Source: Spirochaetota bacterium
GTDB lineage: Bacteria > Spirochaetota > UBA4802 > JAFGDQ01
Direction of reading: 5' to 3'
DNA: 64,000 nucleotides
Assembly: GCA_034190085.1 (NCBI GenBank)
Contig: JAXHTS010000002.1
Span: 1 to 64,000, forward strand
Part shown: in pieces, positions 46,985-56,370 of the stretch
Position numbering within the stretch: the first letter of the stretch is position 1
Layout of the letters: each line of letters begins with the position of its first letter
Program-made: the position numbers and the translations under genes
The notes under the pieces: generated by a model
Databases searched by the model: none
Told to the model about the DNA's origin: nothing
What the model saw: only the letters and a program-made list of their open reading frames with translations

Positions 46985-47830
46985 ATGACTTCAGATGAAT
47001 CCTGGTATAAAAAGAGTATTTCAGGAATAAAAAAATTTTTTCAAAAACCCATTAAACCCAAAGATGAAGAAGGAAGAGATGATGACATCTTCTTTGATTC
47101 TATTGCCTTTGATAGATTAGAAAGACCCCAACAGGAGATAATAAAAAGTATAATCGAACTCCCTAATAAAAATGCCAGGGAGATAATGATTCCCAGAGTG
47201 GATGTGATCAGCACTTCATCGAAGACAACACTAAAAGCTCTTCTAAAACTCGTCACCAACACAGACCATACAAGAATACCTGTATATGATGGCACAATTG
47301 ACAATATCATTGGCATATTATATCTAAAAGACATATTCAAATTTTTAATAGACAAACCTCGCAACTTTCAGCTAAGGAAAAATCTTCACAAACCCCACTT
47401 TATCCCAGAAACAATACCGTTAGACGATCTTCTTCTTGAGTTTAAAAAAATCAAACTGCATATTGCTATTGTTGTTGATGAATATGGGGGATTTAGCGGT
47501 ATATTAACGTTAGAGGATATCTTGGAAGAGATTGTTGGTGAAATCAATAATAGCGCAAATGATGAATTGCATTCTGCCCAGAAAATAGGCAAGAATATTT
47601 ATAAAGTAGATTCAAGAATGCCAATATCAGATTTTAATGAAGAAGCTGGAATATATCTACCAACGGATGAGTTTGATACAATCGGGGGATTCGTTTTTGA
47701 TCTATTTGGGAAGATCCCCCAAAAGAATGAAACTGTCAAGTATGAGAACACATCCTTTAAGATATCCGATATAAAGGGCACTCGTATTGATCGAATTCTT
47801 ATAAGAATTTCCGGTAGAGAACAAGATTGA
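46985..47830 (+). CDS. CBS-pair and CorC/HlyC domain protein (TlyC type)
   Basis: The 281-residue cytoplasmic protein has two CBS domains (REIMIPRVDVISTSSKTTLKALLKLVTNTDHTRIPVYDGTIDNIIGILYLKDIF, then FIPETIPLDDLLLEFKKIKLHIAIVVDEYGGFSGILTLEDILEEIVGEI). A C-terminal CorC/HlyC transporter-associated domain follows (IYKVDSRMPISDFNEEAGIYLPTDEFDTIGGFVFDLFGKIP). It lacks the DUF21 membrane part found in the CorB/CNNM forms. Homologues were named hemolysin C or TlyC in Brachyspira and CorC in E. coli (magnesium/cobalt efflux); the true role is unsettled. recO starts two bases after the stop. Confidence 0.92.
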   Translation: MTSDESWYKKSISGIKKFFQKPIKPKDEEGRDDDIFFDSIAFDRLERPQQEIIKSIIELPNKNAREIMIPRVDVISTSSKTTLKALLKLVTNTDHTRIPVYDGTIDNIIGILYLKDIFKFLIDKPRNFQLRKNLHKPHFIPETIPLDDLLLEFKKIKLHIAIVVDEYGGFSGILTLEDILEEIVGEINNSANDELHSAQKIGKNIYKVDSRMPISDFNEEAGIYLPTDEFDTIGGFVFDLFGKIPQKNETVKYENTSFKISDIKGTRIDRILIRISGREQD

Positions 47831-47832
47831 TT

Positions 47833-48585
47833 ATGGAAATTCAAAAAACTACCGGGATTGTATTGTCGTCCGTCACATTAGGCGAAGCTGATAAGATTGC
47901 CAGAATATATACTAAAGAGTATGGGAAGAGAAATTTTATTTTTAAAGGCATTAAAAAGAGCAAAAGGCGCCCCATAACTGTTGCAGAACCAGGCACAATC
48001 TCAAAGTTAGTATATTATTTCCATGAAGATAAGGATATCTATTTAGTTAATGAATTTCAAATCTTCAAACAATACTTTGCCATTCGAAACAATTTTAAAA
48101 AAATTGTGGTTCTCTATTTTCTGCTCGAAACAGCAGAAAAGACATCCGCTTACAATGATCCAAACAGGTCTATCTTTGATCTGATTGTGGCGGGAATAGA
48201 TAACCTTGTAAAAACAGAATACCTTGAACACTTCTCTGTTTTTTTCATTCTTCATATTTTAAGGCTTAATGGCATTCTGCCTGATCTTAATATATGTAAA
48301 ATGTGCCACAGACATGATTATGATGAATTCGCTATAGACCTCACTGATTTTTACCCCATTTGCAGGAACTGTTCTAATTCAATGAAAAACAATAAAATGC
48401 TTTTTCACATGAGAATAAAAGAATATATTGATCTGGTTTTATTACAGAAATACGTTTCCATAAATCATTCCCTATTCCCTGTAGAAGATATACTTAATCT
48501 GTTATTTTATTTAATTCTTTTTATTGAAAGCTATTTTCATGTTGAAATCAAATCAAAAAATTTTATCCTCCAAAAACATTACTAA
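47833..48585 (+). CDS. recO: DNA repair protein RecO
   Basis: RecO loads RecA at gaps with RecF and RecR. The 250-residue protein shows an OB-fold N-terminus (KTTGIVLSSVTLGEADKIARIYTKEYGKRNFIFKGIKKSKRR), the helical middle, and a zinc-binding knuckle CKMCHRH through CRNC. The C-terminus is AT-rich in codon use and less conserved. The ATG at 47833 is chosen over a TTG that overlaps the corC stop. Position two bases after corC implies translational coupling. RecF and RecR are not in the window. Confidence 0.92.
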   Translation: MEIQKTTGIVLSSVTLGEADKIARIYTKEYGKRNFIFKGIKKSKRRPITVAEPGTISKLVYYFHEDKDIYLVNEFQIFKQYFAIRNNFKKIVVLYFLLETAEKTSAYNDPNRSIFDLIVAGIDNLVKTEYLEHFSVFFILHILRLNGILPDLNICKMCHRHDYDEFAIDLTDFYPICRNCSNSMKNNKMLFHMRIKEYIDLVLLQKYVSINHSLFPVEDILNLLFYLILFIESYFHVEIKSKNFILQKHY

Positions 48586-48709
48586 CATTAGATGATATAT
48601 TATTTATAAATCCATTATAACAAAATTCATTCATTGATGACATTTACTATTCATACCATTAATATTTAGGCATATTTATTAATATTATCAATAAGGGGAG
48701 ATAAAGTAT

Positions 48710-50005
48710 ATGATTGAACGATATTCAAGAGAAGAGATTGCCACAATATGGTCGCTTGAAAACAAATTCAGGATATGGCTCGATATTGAAATAGCCGCAT
48801 GCGAAGCATGGGCTGAGCTTGGGATTATTCCTCAGGAAGACCTCATCACTATTAAAGAAAAAGCAGCCTTTAATGTTAATAGAATAATTGAAATTGAAGC
48901 AGAGGTTCATCACGATGTGATCGCCTTCCTGACGTCAGTTGCAGAAAATGTAGGGCCATCCAGCAGATACATCCATTACGGCTTAACATCCAGCGATATT
49001 GGAGACACCGCCCTATCCATACAGCTGAAACAATCAGGGGAAATAATATTAAAGGGAATAGATGCCCTAATAACAGAACTAAAAAATTGTGCAATCACCT
49101 ACAAAAACACACCCTGTATAGGAAGATCACACGGCGTTCATGCTGAGCCGACCACATTTGGTTTAAAGATAGCACTATACTTTGATGAATTTAGAAGAAA
49201 CCGAGAAAGACTTTTAAGATCAATAGAGAATATCTCCATAGGCAAATTATCAGGAGCAGTTGGAACCTTCAGCAACATACCCCCTCCAATTGAATCTTAT
49301 GTATGTCAAAAATTCGGTCTTAAACCAGCTCCAGTTTCTACACAAATAATACAGCGTGACAGACACGCTGAGTTTATGGCTGCAATTGCAATCGCTGCCG
49401 GCAGCCTGGACAAACTCGCTACAGAGATAAGGCACCTCCAAAAGACTGAGGTTAGAGAGGTTGAAGAGCCATTTCAGAAGGGCCAGAAGGGTTCTTCAGC
49501 AATGCCTCACAAAAGAAACCCGATTCTATGCGAGAGGGTATCAGGTTTATGTCGGGTAATAAAGTCAAATATGAATGTAGCATTAGATAACATAACACTA
49601 TGGCATGAAAGAGATATATCACATTCATCTGCTGAGAGAGTAATCTTGCCTGATTCCACAATAGCCCTGGATTATCTAATTCATAGAATGATATTTATAA
49701 TAAAGAATCTCCATGTCTATCCAGATTCAATGCTGGAGAATCTAAATAGAACTGGTGGACTCTTCTTTTCTCAATCCCTTCTACTTAAACTAGTTGAAAA
49801 TGGATTAACCAGAGAAGAATCATATAAACTGGTGCAGCGCATTGCAATGAGAGTCTGGGACAGAGAAAATAATCTCCAAGAACTCGCTAAAAGGGAAAAA
49901 TCTATTATGCAGAAGCTATCAGAAGATGAATTTAGTGAGATATTCAGTATTGATAAGTATTTAACAAACATCGATTATATTTTCAAAAGGGTTGGATTGG
50001 AGTAA
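48710..50005 (+). CDS. purB: Adenylosuccinate lyase
   Basis: PurB performs two fumarate-releasing steps, SAICAR to AICAR and adenylosuccinate to AMP. The 431-residue protein has the fumarase/aspartase fold: YSREEIATIWSLENKFRIWLDIEIAACEAWAELG at the start, HHDVIAFLTSVAENVG, HYGLTSSDIGDTALS, RSHGVHAEPTTFGLK, the signature loop GQKGSSAMPHKRNPILCER with the catalytic Ser, and HERDISHSSAERVILPDS. The ribosome site GGGGAGATAAAGTAT precedes the ATG. It is encoded alone; purD lies 47 kb away. Confidence 0.98.
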   Translation: MIERYSREEIATIWSLENKFRIWLDIEIAACEAWAELGIIPQEDLITIKEKAAFNVNRIIEIEAEVHHDVIAFLTSVAENVGPSSRYIHYGLTSSDIGDTALSIQLKQSGEIILKGIDALITELKNCAITYKNTPCIGRSHGVHAEPTTFGLKIALYFDEFRRNRERLLRSIENISIGKLSGAVGTFSNIPPPIESYVCQKFGLKPAPVSTQIIQRDRHAEFMAAIAIAAGSLDKLATEIRHLQKTEVREVEEPFQKGQKGSSAMPHKRNPILCERVSGLCRVIKSNMNVALDNITLWHERDISHSSAERVILPDSTIALDYLIHRMIFIIKNLHVYPDSMLENLNRTGGLFFSQSLLLKLVENGLTREESYKLVQRIAMRVWDRENNLQELAKREKSIMQKLSEDEFSEIFSIDKYLTNIDYIFKRVGLE

Positions 50006-50126
50006 AGGCAAGTTTAAACTCAGTTATCAAACCCAAAGAGTAGCATGATATAATCAAGCTTAGATATATAACCATCCTGATCTATAATAACCGCTAAGGA
50101 TACATTCCTATCATTAATTCGTATTT

Positions 50127-50149
50127 TCATGAAAAGTTGTTAACCCCTA
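50127..50149. repeat. 23-base repeat, copy 2
   Basis: Begins TCATGAAAAG and ends AACCCCTA; matches 46026-46048 at 20 of 23 positions. It lies just left of the 14-bp stem-loop. Confidence 0.35.
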
Positions 50150-50151
50150 AA

Positions 50152-50194
50152 AAAGTGTCATAATCTCAATCAGGGGTGGGGATTATGACACTTT
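50152..50194. repeat. 14-bp perfect stem-loop (terminator or mobile-element remnant)
   Basis: Left arm 50152-50165 begins AAAGTGTCATAATC; the right arm 50181-50194 is its exact reverse complement; the loop is 15 bases and G-rich. It lies about 150 bases after purB. The A-tract before and T-tract at the end of the right arm allow a bidirectional terminator. The stem length also fits a small transposable-element remnant. Confidence 0.6.
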
Positions 50195-50339
50195 ACCCAC
50201 TATTTTAAAAACTTACAAAGATTGCTATTTTTCAAATTGCGTCTAAATTGTTCTTGCTCAAATAACATACGCTTTTTAAAAAAGTAAAAAATTTTTCATA
50301 AAAGGAAAATATACATTAACATACAATCAGGAGAATTTC

Positions 50340-51668
50340 ATGAAACTCTTTTGCTTACTTTGTATTTCAATCGTAATATTATTAGCATTTATATTCATTT
50401 GTGTTAGTAGACTACTTGCTGGAAGCGTATATCACACATCTTATCAAAGCGTTGAATTTATTAGATCATTAAACAGGAACGCATCAACTGAAGTAGACGC
50501 AACATTCTTCAATCCCGCTGGAACTGCAAGGTTGGAGGATGGGCTTTACTTTTATTTAAGCAACCATTCTCTTTTTCAGACTAAGACAATAGAGGATACA
50601 ACCATATTACCAGCCAGCATGAATTCTGTTCAATTGAAGGATGAATATGTAGGTGATGTTAATGCATATATCTTCCCTAATGCCTATGTAGTCTACAAGA
50701 CCGAGGATTGGGCATTTTTTGGTGGTTTACTACCTTTAGCCGGAGGTGGCAGCGCGGATTTTTCAGAGGGATTTCCTTCATTACAAATAAGCGCTCTTAG
50801 ATTAATTGGCAATCCCCTTGATGAAGGAGACCCAAGTTCTACAGTTACTGGTTTAGATTCATTTATATCAGAATTCAAGGGGTCATCCGTCTATTTTAGC
50901 GGTCAGCTCGGATTAGCTTATAATTTAAATGATACTATATCCATAGCACTTGCTGGAAGAACGGCATATGCCTACAACAAATATGATGGAAAGATAACAG
51001 CCATATACTCAACCCAAGCAGATGAGCAACGCTCCTTAACACAAAATATCGACTTTAAGGAGACAGGTATATGCTATTCTATAATAACAGGAGTGAATGC
51101 TGCCCCGACTTCAGAGCTTAATATTGGCGTTAAATTTGAGTATAATACCAAATTAGTGTTAGAACGTGATAAATCTAGCGGAGATACTAGTAGTTACCCT
51201 GATGGCGAACGGACAAAAAAGACACTACCCATGGTAGCTACACTCGGAATATCATATATGATAATGCCAGGACTTAGGATTGAGACTGACTTTAGCAATT
51301 ATTTTAATAAGCAAGTTGATTGGGATGGCGCGGAGGATGATTACAATCATGGTTGGGAAGCAGGCATAGGATTGGAATATGTTATAAACTCTAAACTCAA
51401 GGCAAGTGCTGGTTATCTCTACACAATTAAAGGAGCAACTGAAGAGTCTCTCTCTGAAATGAGCATGTATCTCGATCTACATCAAATCGGATTAGGAGCT
51501 GTGTATAGCGTTAATCAAGATGTTGATGTTTCCATCGGATATATGTATGGAATATATATGGAAGAAGAAGTGGATAGCCTATCTAAAAATTTTGGTTTAG
51601 AAGGGACTCTAAAACTTGACCAGACGGTATGGGATATTGGAATTGGATTAACATACAAGGCCATGTAG
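50340..51668 (+). CDS. FadL/OmpP1-type outer-membrane protein (porin 1)
   Basis: The 442-residue protein has a signal peptide (CISIVILLAFIFICVSRLLAG) and then the FadL family pattern. ASTEVDATFFNPAGTARLEDGL near residue 52-73 is the N-terminal hatch signature. About 14 amphipathic strands follow (for example VYFSGQLGLAYNLNDTISIALAGRTAYAYNKYDG, LNIGVKFEYNTKL, GLRIETDFSNYFNKQVDW, KLKASAGYLYTIKGA and the closing strand TVWDIGIGLTYKAM). Family members transport long-chain fatty acids or other hydrophobic compounds across the outer membrane. The ribosome site CAGGAGAATTTC precedes the ATG. It faces the sensor-kinase block, whose genes converge on it. Confidence 0.9.
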   Translation: MKLFCLLCISIVILLAFIFICVSRLLAGSVYHTSYQSVEFIRSLNRNASTEVDATFFNPAGTARLEDGLYFYLSNHSLFQTKTIEDTTILPASMNSVQLKDEYVGDVNAYIFPNAYVVYKTEDWAFFGGLLPLAGGGSADFSEGFPSLQISALRLIGNPLDEGDPSSTVTGLDSFISEFKGSSVYFSGQLGLAYNLNDTISIALAGRTAYAYNKYDGKITAIYSTQADEQRSLTQNIDFKETGICYSIITGVNAAPTSELNIGVKFEYNTKLVLERDKSSGDTSSYPDGERTKKTLPMVATLGISYMIMPGLRIETDFSNYFNKQVDWDGAEDDYNHGWEAGIGLEYVINSKLKASAGYLYTIKGATEESLSEMSMYLDLHQIGLGAVYSVNQDVDVSIGYMYGIYMEEEVDSLSKNFGLEGTLKLDQTVWDIGIGLTYKAM

Positions 51669-52027
51669 ATTTATTTATTAAGATTATTCTCTTACGTGCA
51701 AGGATGGGATTGACTTCAAATTCGATAAAACAAGTATTTAAACCAAGATTACAGAATCAATTATACTCATTCTAAATAGGTTTGCAAAAAATCTTTATCC
51801 AAAATTAACCAACTTTTAACCGTAACTCCTCGTAATCAGAAGACTTACAGAAGTTAAGATATAATAAAAATTTTATACTTTCGTAATCTCAAGTCGACTG
51901 AGTATAGCGCATTAGACAGGGTGGATGACCGACTAAGGGAGCATGAGAATGGAGTAAATACTTGGGAACAAACCATGGAGTAGAATCAGAATAAATTGTC
52001 CGAGGAGACTGAGGTGGATAGGATCAA
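51669..52027. other. Non-coding stretch with possible decayed coding fragment
   Basis: 359 bases between convergent genes. The right third (51858-51983) reads on the plus strand as a stop-free stretch with the phrase DRVDDRLREHENG but no start codon, which may be a gene remnant. The rest is AT-rich without structure. Confidence 0.4.
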
Positions 52028-54421
52028 TCAATTTCCTATACTCGATTTAAAATATCTTGCCTCTATATTTGTATATTTTACTGAATTTCTTTTTAGAATT
52101 GCAATGTCATGAAGTATTTCAAATATCTCATGAACTTCGAAAGGTTTCTGAATAAAGGCATAAGCTCCTTTTTGAACGAATTGATTGTTATCCAAATCTA
52201 GTTTTCCACTCATAAATACAACCGGCACCTGTGGATCTACCGCTTTTATTTTTTCAAATACCTGATAACCAGTCATATCCGGCATTACCACATCAAGAAA
52301 AACCACATCAGGTCTACATCTAAGCAAAGAAGTAATAGCTCTCTCCCCTTTATTTTCAATAATATAGTTTTCAATGCAGGCTTTCCGAAATATCAATTTC
52401 ATTAAATCAATCATCTTTTCCTCATCGTCAATAACTATCACTCGTAAATCTTTAATCTTTTCTATTCCTAAATCGAATACTTTTGCTTTTTGGGTCTCCT
52501 CCCTCACCAATCCTGATGCAACAGTAGGCATTTTTATAATGAAAGTTGTGCCTTTGCCATACTCAGATTCAACTGCAATTGTACCATTATGTTGTTTTAT
52601 TATCGTTTGTGTCACGGAAAGGCCTAATCCAGAACCGAGTATTCCCAGGTTATCCTTTGCCCAGCCACCCTTAGTTGTAAAAAAGGGATCAAATATTTTT
52701 ATCCTCGTGGCTTCTTCCATGCCAATTCCTGTATCAGAAAATCTTATCTCAACATGTTTATTCTCTTCTTTTACTGAAATTGAAATCTTTCCTTTCCCTT
52801 TGGGTTTAATGGCATGTGATGCATTTATTATGAGGTTAATGAATACCTGCTCAATCTGACCCCGATCATAAGAGACTCTACTATGATCTTTATATTCTCT
52901 CTCAACTTTAATACTTTCCAAATACAACTGCTTCTCTTGAATTTTTATTATTTCATCAATAGTCTTGGTAATATCCATTGATATGAATTTTAGCTCCTTA
53001 GGTTTGGCATATGCCATCAATTTTTTTACTAAATCACTACCACGTTTAGAAATGCCTTCAATAACATGTAGAGAATCCTTAATCTCAGTAACAGAATCTT
53101 CCGCATTTGATAATTGAGCATGACCCAGAATGATGGTAAGCAAATTATTAAACTCATGTGCGACACCGCTTGCGAGTTGTCCTAAAGCCTCCATCTTTTG
53201 CATTTTTACAATTTGAACTTCAATCTCCTTTTTTGCTTCTTCTGCGCGCTTTAGATCTGTAATGTCAGATATCACCATCAGGATGCAGTCTTTTCTTAAT
53301 ATTACAGCACGGCTTATGCTTATCTCAACCCAAAAGGGTTGTCCATGTTTGTCTTGGATATTCCATTCAAAATGTACAATCTTTTTATAAGAATCAGGGG
53401 CATTTATGAGGTCAACAACCTTGTCATTAACAATTTGATCAAATATTTCAACTACACCCTTTCGCAATACTTCCTCTCTCTTCTTTCCAAACATATTACA
53501 ATAGGCTATATTTACAGACTCGATTCTTAATGATTTGTTTATTGTTAAGATGGCATCTGGCACATTGGATACAATGTTCTCGTAATGTTCCTTTAACCTA
53601 TTTATTTCTAAATCAGCCTTTATTCTGTCAGTCATATCCCTTAAAATACACTGTATGCCAATCACAACATTTTCATTCATAATTGGTCTCATCCCCAACT
53701 CCCCAATTCTATCCTCATTATTCCCGGCTGTAACTATTACCTCTACCGTATCCATCTGCTTCCCTTCCAATATCTCTTTAGACTTAATTTCGTACATTCT
53801 ATCCTTAATGGAAGAGATAATCATTCTATCGCTCTTTCCAATCAATTCCTTTTTCTTATATTTCGTAACCTCCTCCATCTTCTGATTCACAGAAGTAAAA
53901 ATCCCGTTTGTATTAACAGTATAAATAATATCACTAGCTGAATCATATAAGTCCCTGTATCTCTCTTCAGATAACTCCAACTCATACATCTTTATTTGAA
54001 GCGAATTTAACAATTTTTTGTTCTCCAACTCCAATCTATAACTATGTACCGCATTATAGATAGGTTTTAAAAGCTGCTCAATATCCTCAAGGGGTTTCAA
54101 TAAATAATCATAGGCCTTTAAGGAGACAGCTTCTCTAGCAGTATCCAGACTTGCGAATCCTGTTAATAGAATAACAGGCAAATCTTCATCCAATTCATTC
54201 ACCTTCGACAAAAACTCGATTCCATCCATTCCCGGCAATTTTATGTCACATATAATCACCTCATAATCATTGGAATCAAATTTGTTCAACCCCTCTTCAG
54301 CAGTGCCAACTGCTTCCACCTTAATATTCCTTTTTATAAGACTCGAAGCCATGGCATATCTGAAATCCTCGTCGTCTTCAATTAATAATAAATTAATTGT
54401 TCCTAATTTCTGAATATCCAT
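52028..54421 (-). CDS. Hybrid sensor kinase: receiver - PAS - PAS - histidine kinase - receiver
   Basis: The 797-residue soluble protein has an N-terminal receiver (1-125, Asp59 in VIICDIKLPGMDG) and two PAS domains (about 150-270 YRDLYDSASDIIYTVNTNGIFTSVN; about 285-400 NIVSNVPDAILTINKSLRIESVN). A HisKA with GVAHEFNNLLTIILGHAQ follows, then an HATPase (INLIINASHAIKPKGKGKISI, FSDTGIGM, GSGLGLSV), and a C-terminal receiver with RPDVVFLDVVMPDMTG. There is no membrane segment, so the signal is cytoplasmic or arrives through the first receiver. A leading receiver lets another kinase drive it; the V4R-type kinase gene 20 bases upstream is the natural candidate. No output regulator with DNA-binding domain is nearby. 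Confidence 0.93.
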   Translation of the reverse strand: MDIQKLGTINLLLIEDDEDFRYAMASSLIKRNIKVEAVGTAEEGLNKFDSNDYEVIICDIKLPGMDGIEFLSKVNELDEDLPVILLTGFASLDTAREAVSLKAYDYLLKPLEDIEQLLKPIYNAVHSYRLELENKKLLNSLQIKMYELELSEERYRDLYDSASDIIYTVNTNGIFTSVNQKMEEVTKYKKKELIGKSDRMIISSIKDRMYEIKSKEILEGKQMDTVEVIVTAGNNEDRIGELGMRPIMNENVVIGIQCILRDMTDRIKADLEINRLKEHYENIVSNVPDAILTINKSLRIESVNIAYCNMFGKKREEVLRKGVVEIFDQIVNDKVVDLINAPDSYKKIVHFEWNIQDKHGQPFWVEISISRAVILRKDCILMVISDITDLKRAEEAKKEIEVQIVKMQKMEALGQLASGVAHEFNNLLTIILGHAQLSNAEDSVTEIKDSLHVIEGISKRGSDLVKKLMAYAKPKELKFISMDITKTIDEIIKIQEKQLYLESIKVEREYKDHSRVSYDRGQIEQVFINLIINASHAIKPKGKGKISISVKEENKHVEIRFSDTGIGMEEATRIKIFDPFFTTKGGWAKDNLGILGSGLGLSVTQTIIKQHNGTIAVESEYGKGTTFIIKMPTVASGLVREETQKAKVFDLGIEKIKDLRVIVIDDEEKMIDLMKLIFRKACIENYIIENKGERAITSLLRCRPDVVFLDVVMPDMTGYQVFEKIKAVDPQVPVVFMSGKLDLDNNQFVQKGAYAFIQKPFEVHEIFEILHDIAILKRNSVKYTNIEARYFKSSIGN

Positions 54422-54441
54422 TTGTTTAAGCTCCTCCCCAA

Positions 54442-56064
54442 TTATTGATTGTAAGGAATGATTACTGTATATTTTGTCCCCCTGCCCGATTCGTTATTAA
54501 CAATCATATCCCCATTAAAACGCTTAATTATATTGTAACTTATGGCCAAACCCAACGCGCTTCTTTCCCCATATTCTTTTTTTATGGAGAATGGATCAAA
54601 TGCTATGTTTAAATCATCCTCAGAAACACATTTATCATTATTTGAAATCTCAACTATAACATTATCTGCGGTGTTGTTGGTTTTCACAAAAATCCGTCCC
54701 TCTTTCTTGATGGGCTCCATAGCTTTTCTAAAGATATAAATAAAAACCTGCTTCATCTGCATAGAATCTGCCTTAATCGTTGGCAGATTTGGGCTAAGTT
54801 CTTTTAATATTGTTACATCTAAATATGGGTTTTCTACTTTAATTTTAGTTGTAATAATTTCTAAAATCTCGTTAAAATCCAAATCAATTAAACTTAGACT
54901 ATCACTTTCCCTGGAAAAGGAGAGCAGTTCATTTACAATATCCTTGCACTCGCTGGTGGACTTAACAATGCTGTTTAAATGATCCCAACGCAAATCATCA
55001 TTGGAAATGTCCTCCAATACATCCTGCACATAGCTCCGAACAGCTCCAACGGGATTATTCAGCTCATGAGCCATTCCTGCCGCTAACTGACCTACTGTGG
55101 CCATCTTTTCCTCATGGATTAAATGATCTCTGCTGGCTTTCAATTCTGCAAGGCGCTTCTGCAGTTCTTCATTAGTCTTTTGAAGCTCTTCAGTCCTCTC
55201 CTCCACCTTTTGCAATAATTCCTCATTTAGTTTTTCAACACTTACAAGAGAATCGATTAACGCCAAATTCTGTTCATCATTCATTCTTATATTATCATTC
55301 AGTGTTCTCTTGTAATCTATTATTCGACCTCCCCAAAAAAATGCAACAGGAATCAACATTATTGATAAGATTGATAATTGAAATATGCTAATTATTTCCC
55401 ATTGTAATAGCAAATAAGATAAATATACCACAATGAGTCCCCCTAGTAAAGCATAAAACCTGAGCCTCTTATATGCATAATTAATCCACCTTACTTCGTA
55501 AATACATGAATCCGCTCCCTCCGCAGCACACTGAGTCTCTGTAATTTTAGCATAAGGCAAATTCCAGAATGTCGGCACAGCGCATAGCTGTCCCTTGACA
55601 TTAAGACAATTATTCTTATCCTGCTTTAAGTCGTCTTTCAGCCGAAAATCAATAACTGCTTTATTTCTCTTAAAAAATAAGAGTCTAAAGTTTCCAACTC
55701 TTGCCCAATGATCAATAAACCTGCTGCAATTTTTGTAAAAAGTAATAGGTGACGGGAAAATATTCATTATCGTTTTAAGAATGCCCCAAGTCTCAATAAA
55801 TCTGACTGCATTCAATCCGTATGTATAGGGTGTTTTCGGGTCTCCTGTATACTCAACCATCGCTTTAAGCAAATTACAGAAATATTCATAGCTTACCCAG
55901 TTGTCATTCTTTTCAAAAAATTCCAAAGGCATTCCAGTACCTTCAATGAGTTTCCTTAACTCCTCCTTTCCATACTCCTCTTCAAATGAATATAATAAAT
56001 GATTTACTACTGTAAGACCAAAATCCATTCTTGTATTTTTTGGATCAATAGCAACGTTTTTCAT
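54442..56064 (-). CDS. Membrane histidine kinase with N-terminal V4R-like sensor, paralogue 1
   Basis: The 540-residue protein has an N-terminal cytoplasmic sensor (about 1-200) ending in NVKGQLCAVPTF and TQCAAEGADSCIYEVRWIN, which resembles the V4R/4-vinyl-reductase and heme-NO-binding-like families (Cys, Gly, Cys, aromatic pattern). Two membrane helices follow (FYALLGGLIVVYLSYLLL and FQLSILSIMLIPVAFFWGG), then a coiled coil (about 265-325), a HisKA with GMAHELNNPVGAVRS and an HATPase with IEISNNDK and SALGLAISYNIIKRFNGD. V4R domains are thought to bind small hydrophobic ligands. The paralogue lies 306 bases upstream. The ATPase N-box is divergent (VFIYIFRKAMEPIKKEGR), with Arg in the place of the usual Asn. 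Confidence 0.88.
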   Translation of the reverse strand: MKNVAIDPKNTRMDFGLTVVNHLLYSFEEEYGKEELRKLIEGTGMPLEFFEKNDNWVSYEYFCNLLKAMVEYTGDPKTPYTYGLNAVRFIETWGILKTIMNIFPSPITFYKNCSRFIDHWARVGNFRLLFFKRNKAVIDFRLKDDLKQDKNNCLNVKGQLCAVPTFWNLPYAKITETQCAAEGADSCIYEVRWINYAYKRLRFYALLGGLIVVYLSYLLLQWEIISIFQLSILSIMLIPVAFFWGGRIIDYKRTLNDNIRMNDEQNLALIDSLVSVEKLNEELLQKVEERTEELQKTNEELQKRLAELKASRDHLIHEEKMATVGQLAAGMAHELNNPVGAVRSYVQDVLEDISNDDLRWDHLNSIVKSTSECKDIVNELLSFSRESDSLSLIDLDFNEILEIITTKIKVENPYLDVTILKELSPNLPTIKADSMQMKQVFIYIFRKAMEPIKKEGRIFVKTNNTADNVIVEISNNDKCVSEDDLNIAFDPFSIKKEYGERSALGLAISYNIIKRFNGDMIVNNESGRGTKYTVIIPYNQ

Positions 56065-56370
56065 AAAAATTCCTTCTTAAATTATTCTCATTTTATAGCA
56101 TTGAAGATAGGCACAATGTAGCTAAATTATTTAAATCATATTTTCCCGATCATTCAGCTTACGATAAGATTAAATTATATCGTATGTCATTCTGGCCGGA
56201 GTGCCGAAATCTTCTGGTTTTTTTAAAAGGTTATATATTCCTCCTTACGCAGAGCCTGCACCTGTGTTTACTGATGAATGATATATATCAAAGTTAGTCA
56301 ATAGTGCATTGTTACTCCCACTTTATAAGCAGTTACTAAAATCTGCATAGGGATCCATTTCCCTTATTCT
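56065..56370. other. Non-coding stretch between paralogous kinase genes
   Basis: 306 bases. Contains a hairpin-like element at 56186-56212, listed separately; otherwise AT-rich with no gene. Confidence 0.45.
56186..56212. repeat. Small dispersed-repeat-like hairpin
   Basis: GTCATTCTGGC, a CGGAGT centre, then GCCGAAATC. The arms pair with one wobble and one mismatch. It resembles the intergenic hairpins of the GTCATTC..GGAATC kind common in many bacteria. Only one copy is seen in the window. Confidence 0.3.

Larger units (their letters stand above)
50006..50339. other. Non-coding stretch with strong inverted repeat
   Basis: 334 bases between purB and the FadL-like gene. Contains a TTTTCATGAAAA palindrome (50124-50135), a 23-base repeat copy and a 14-bp stem-loop, listed separately. 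The end is AT-rich and likely carries the promoter of the FadL-like gene. Confidence 0.6.
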
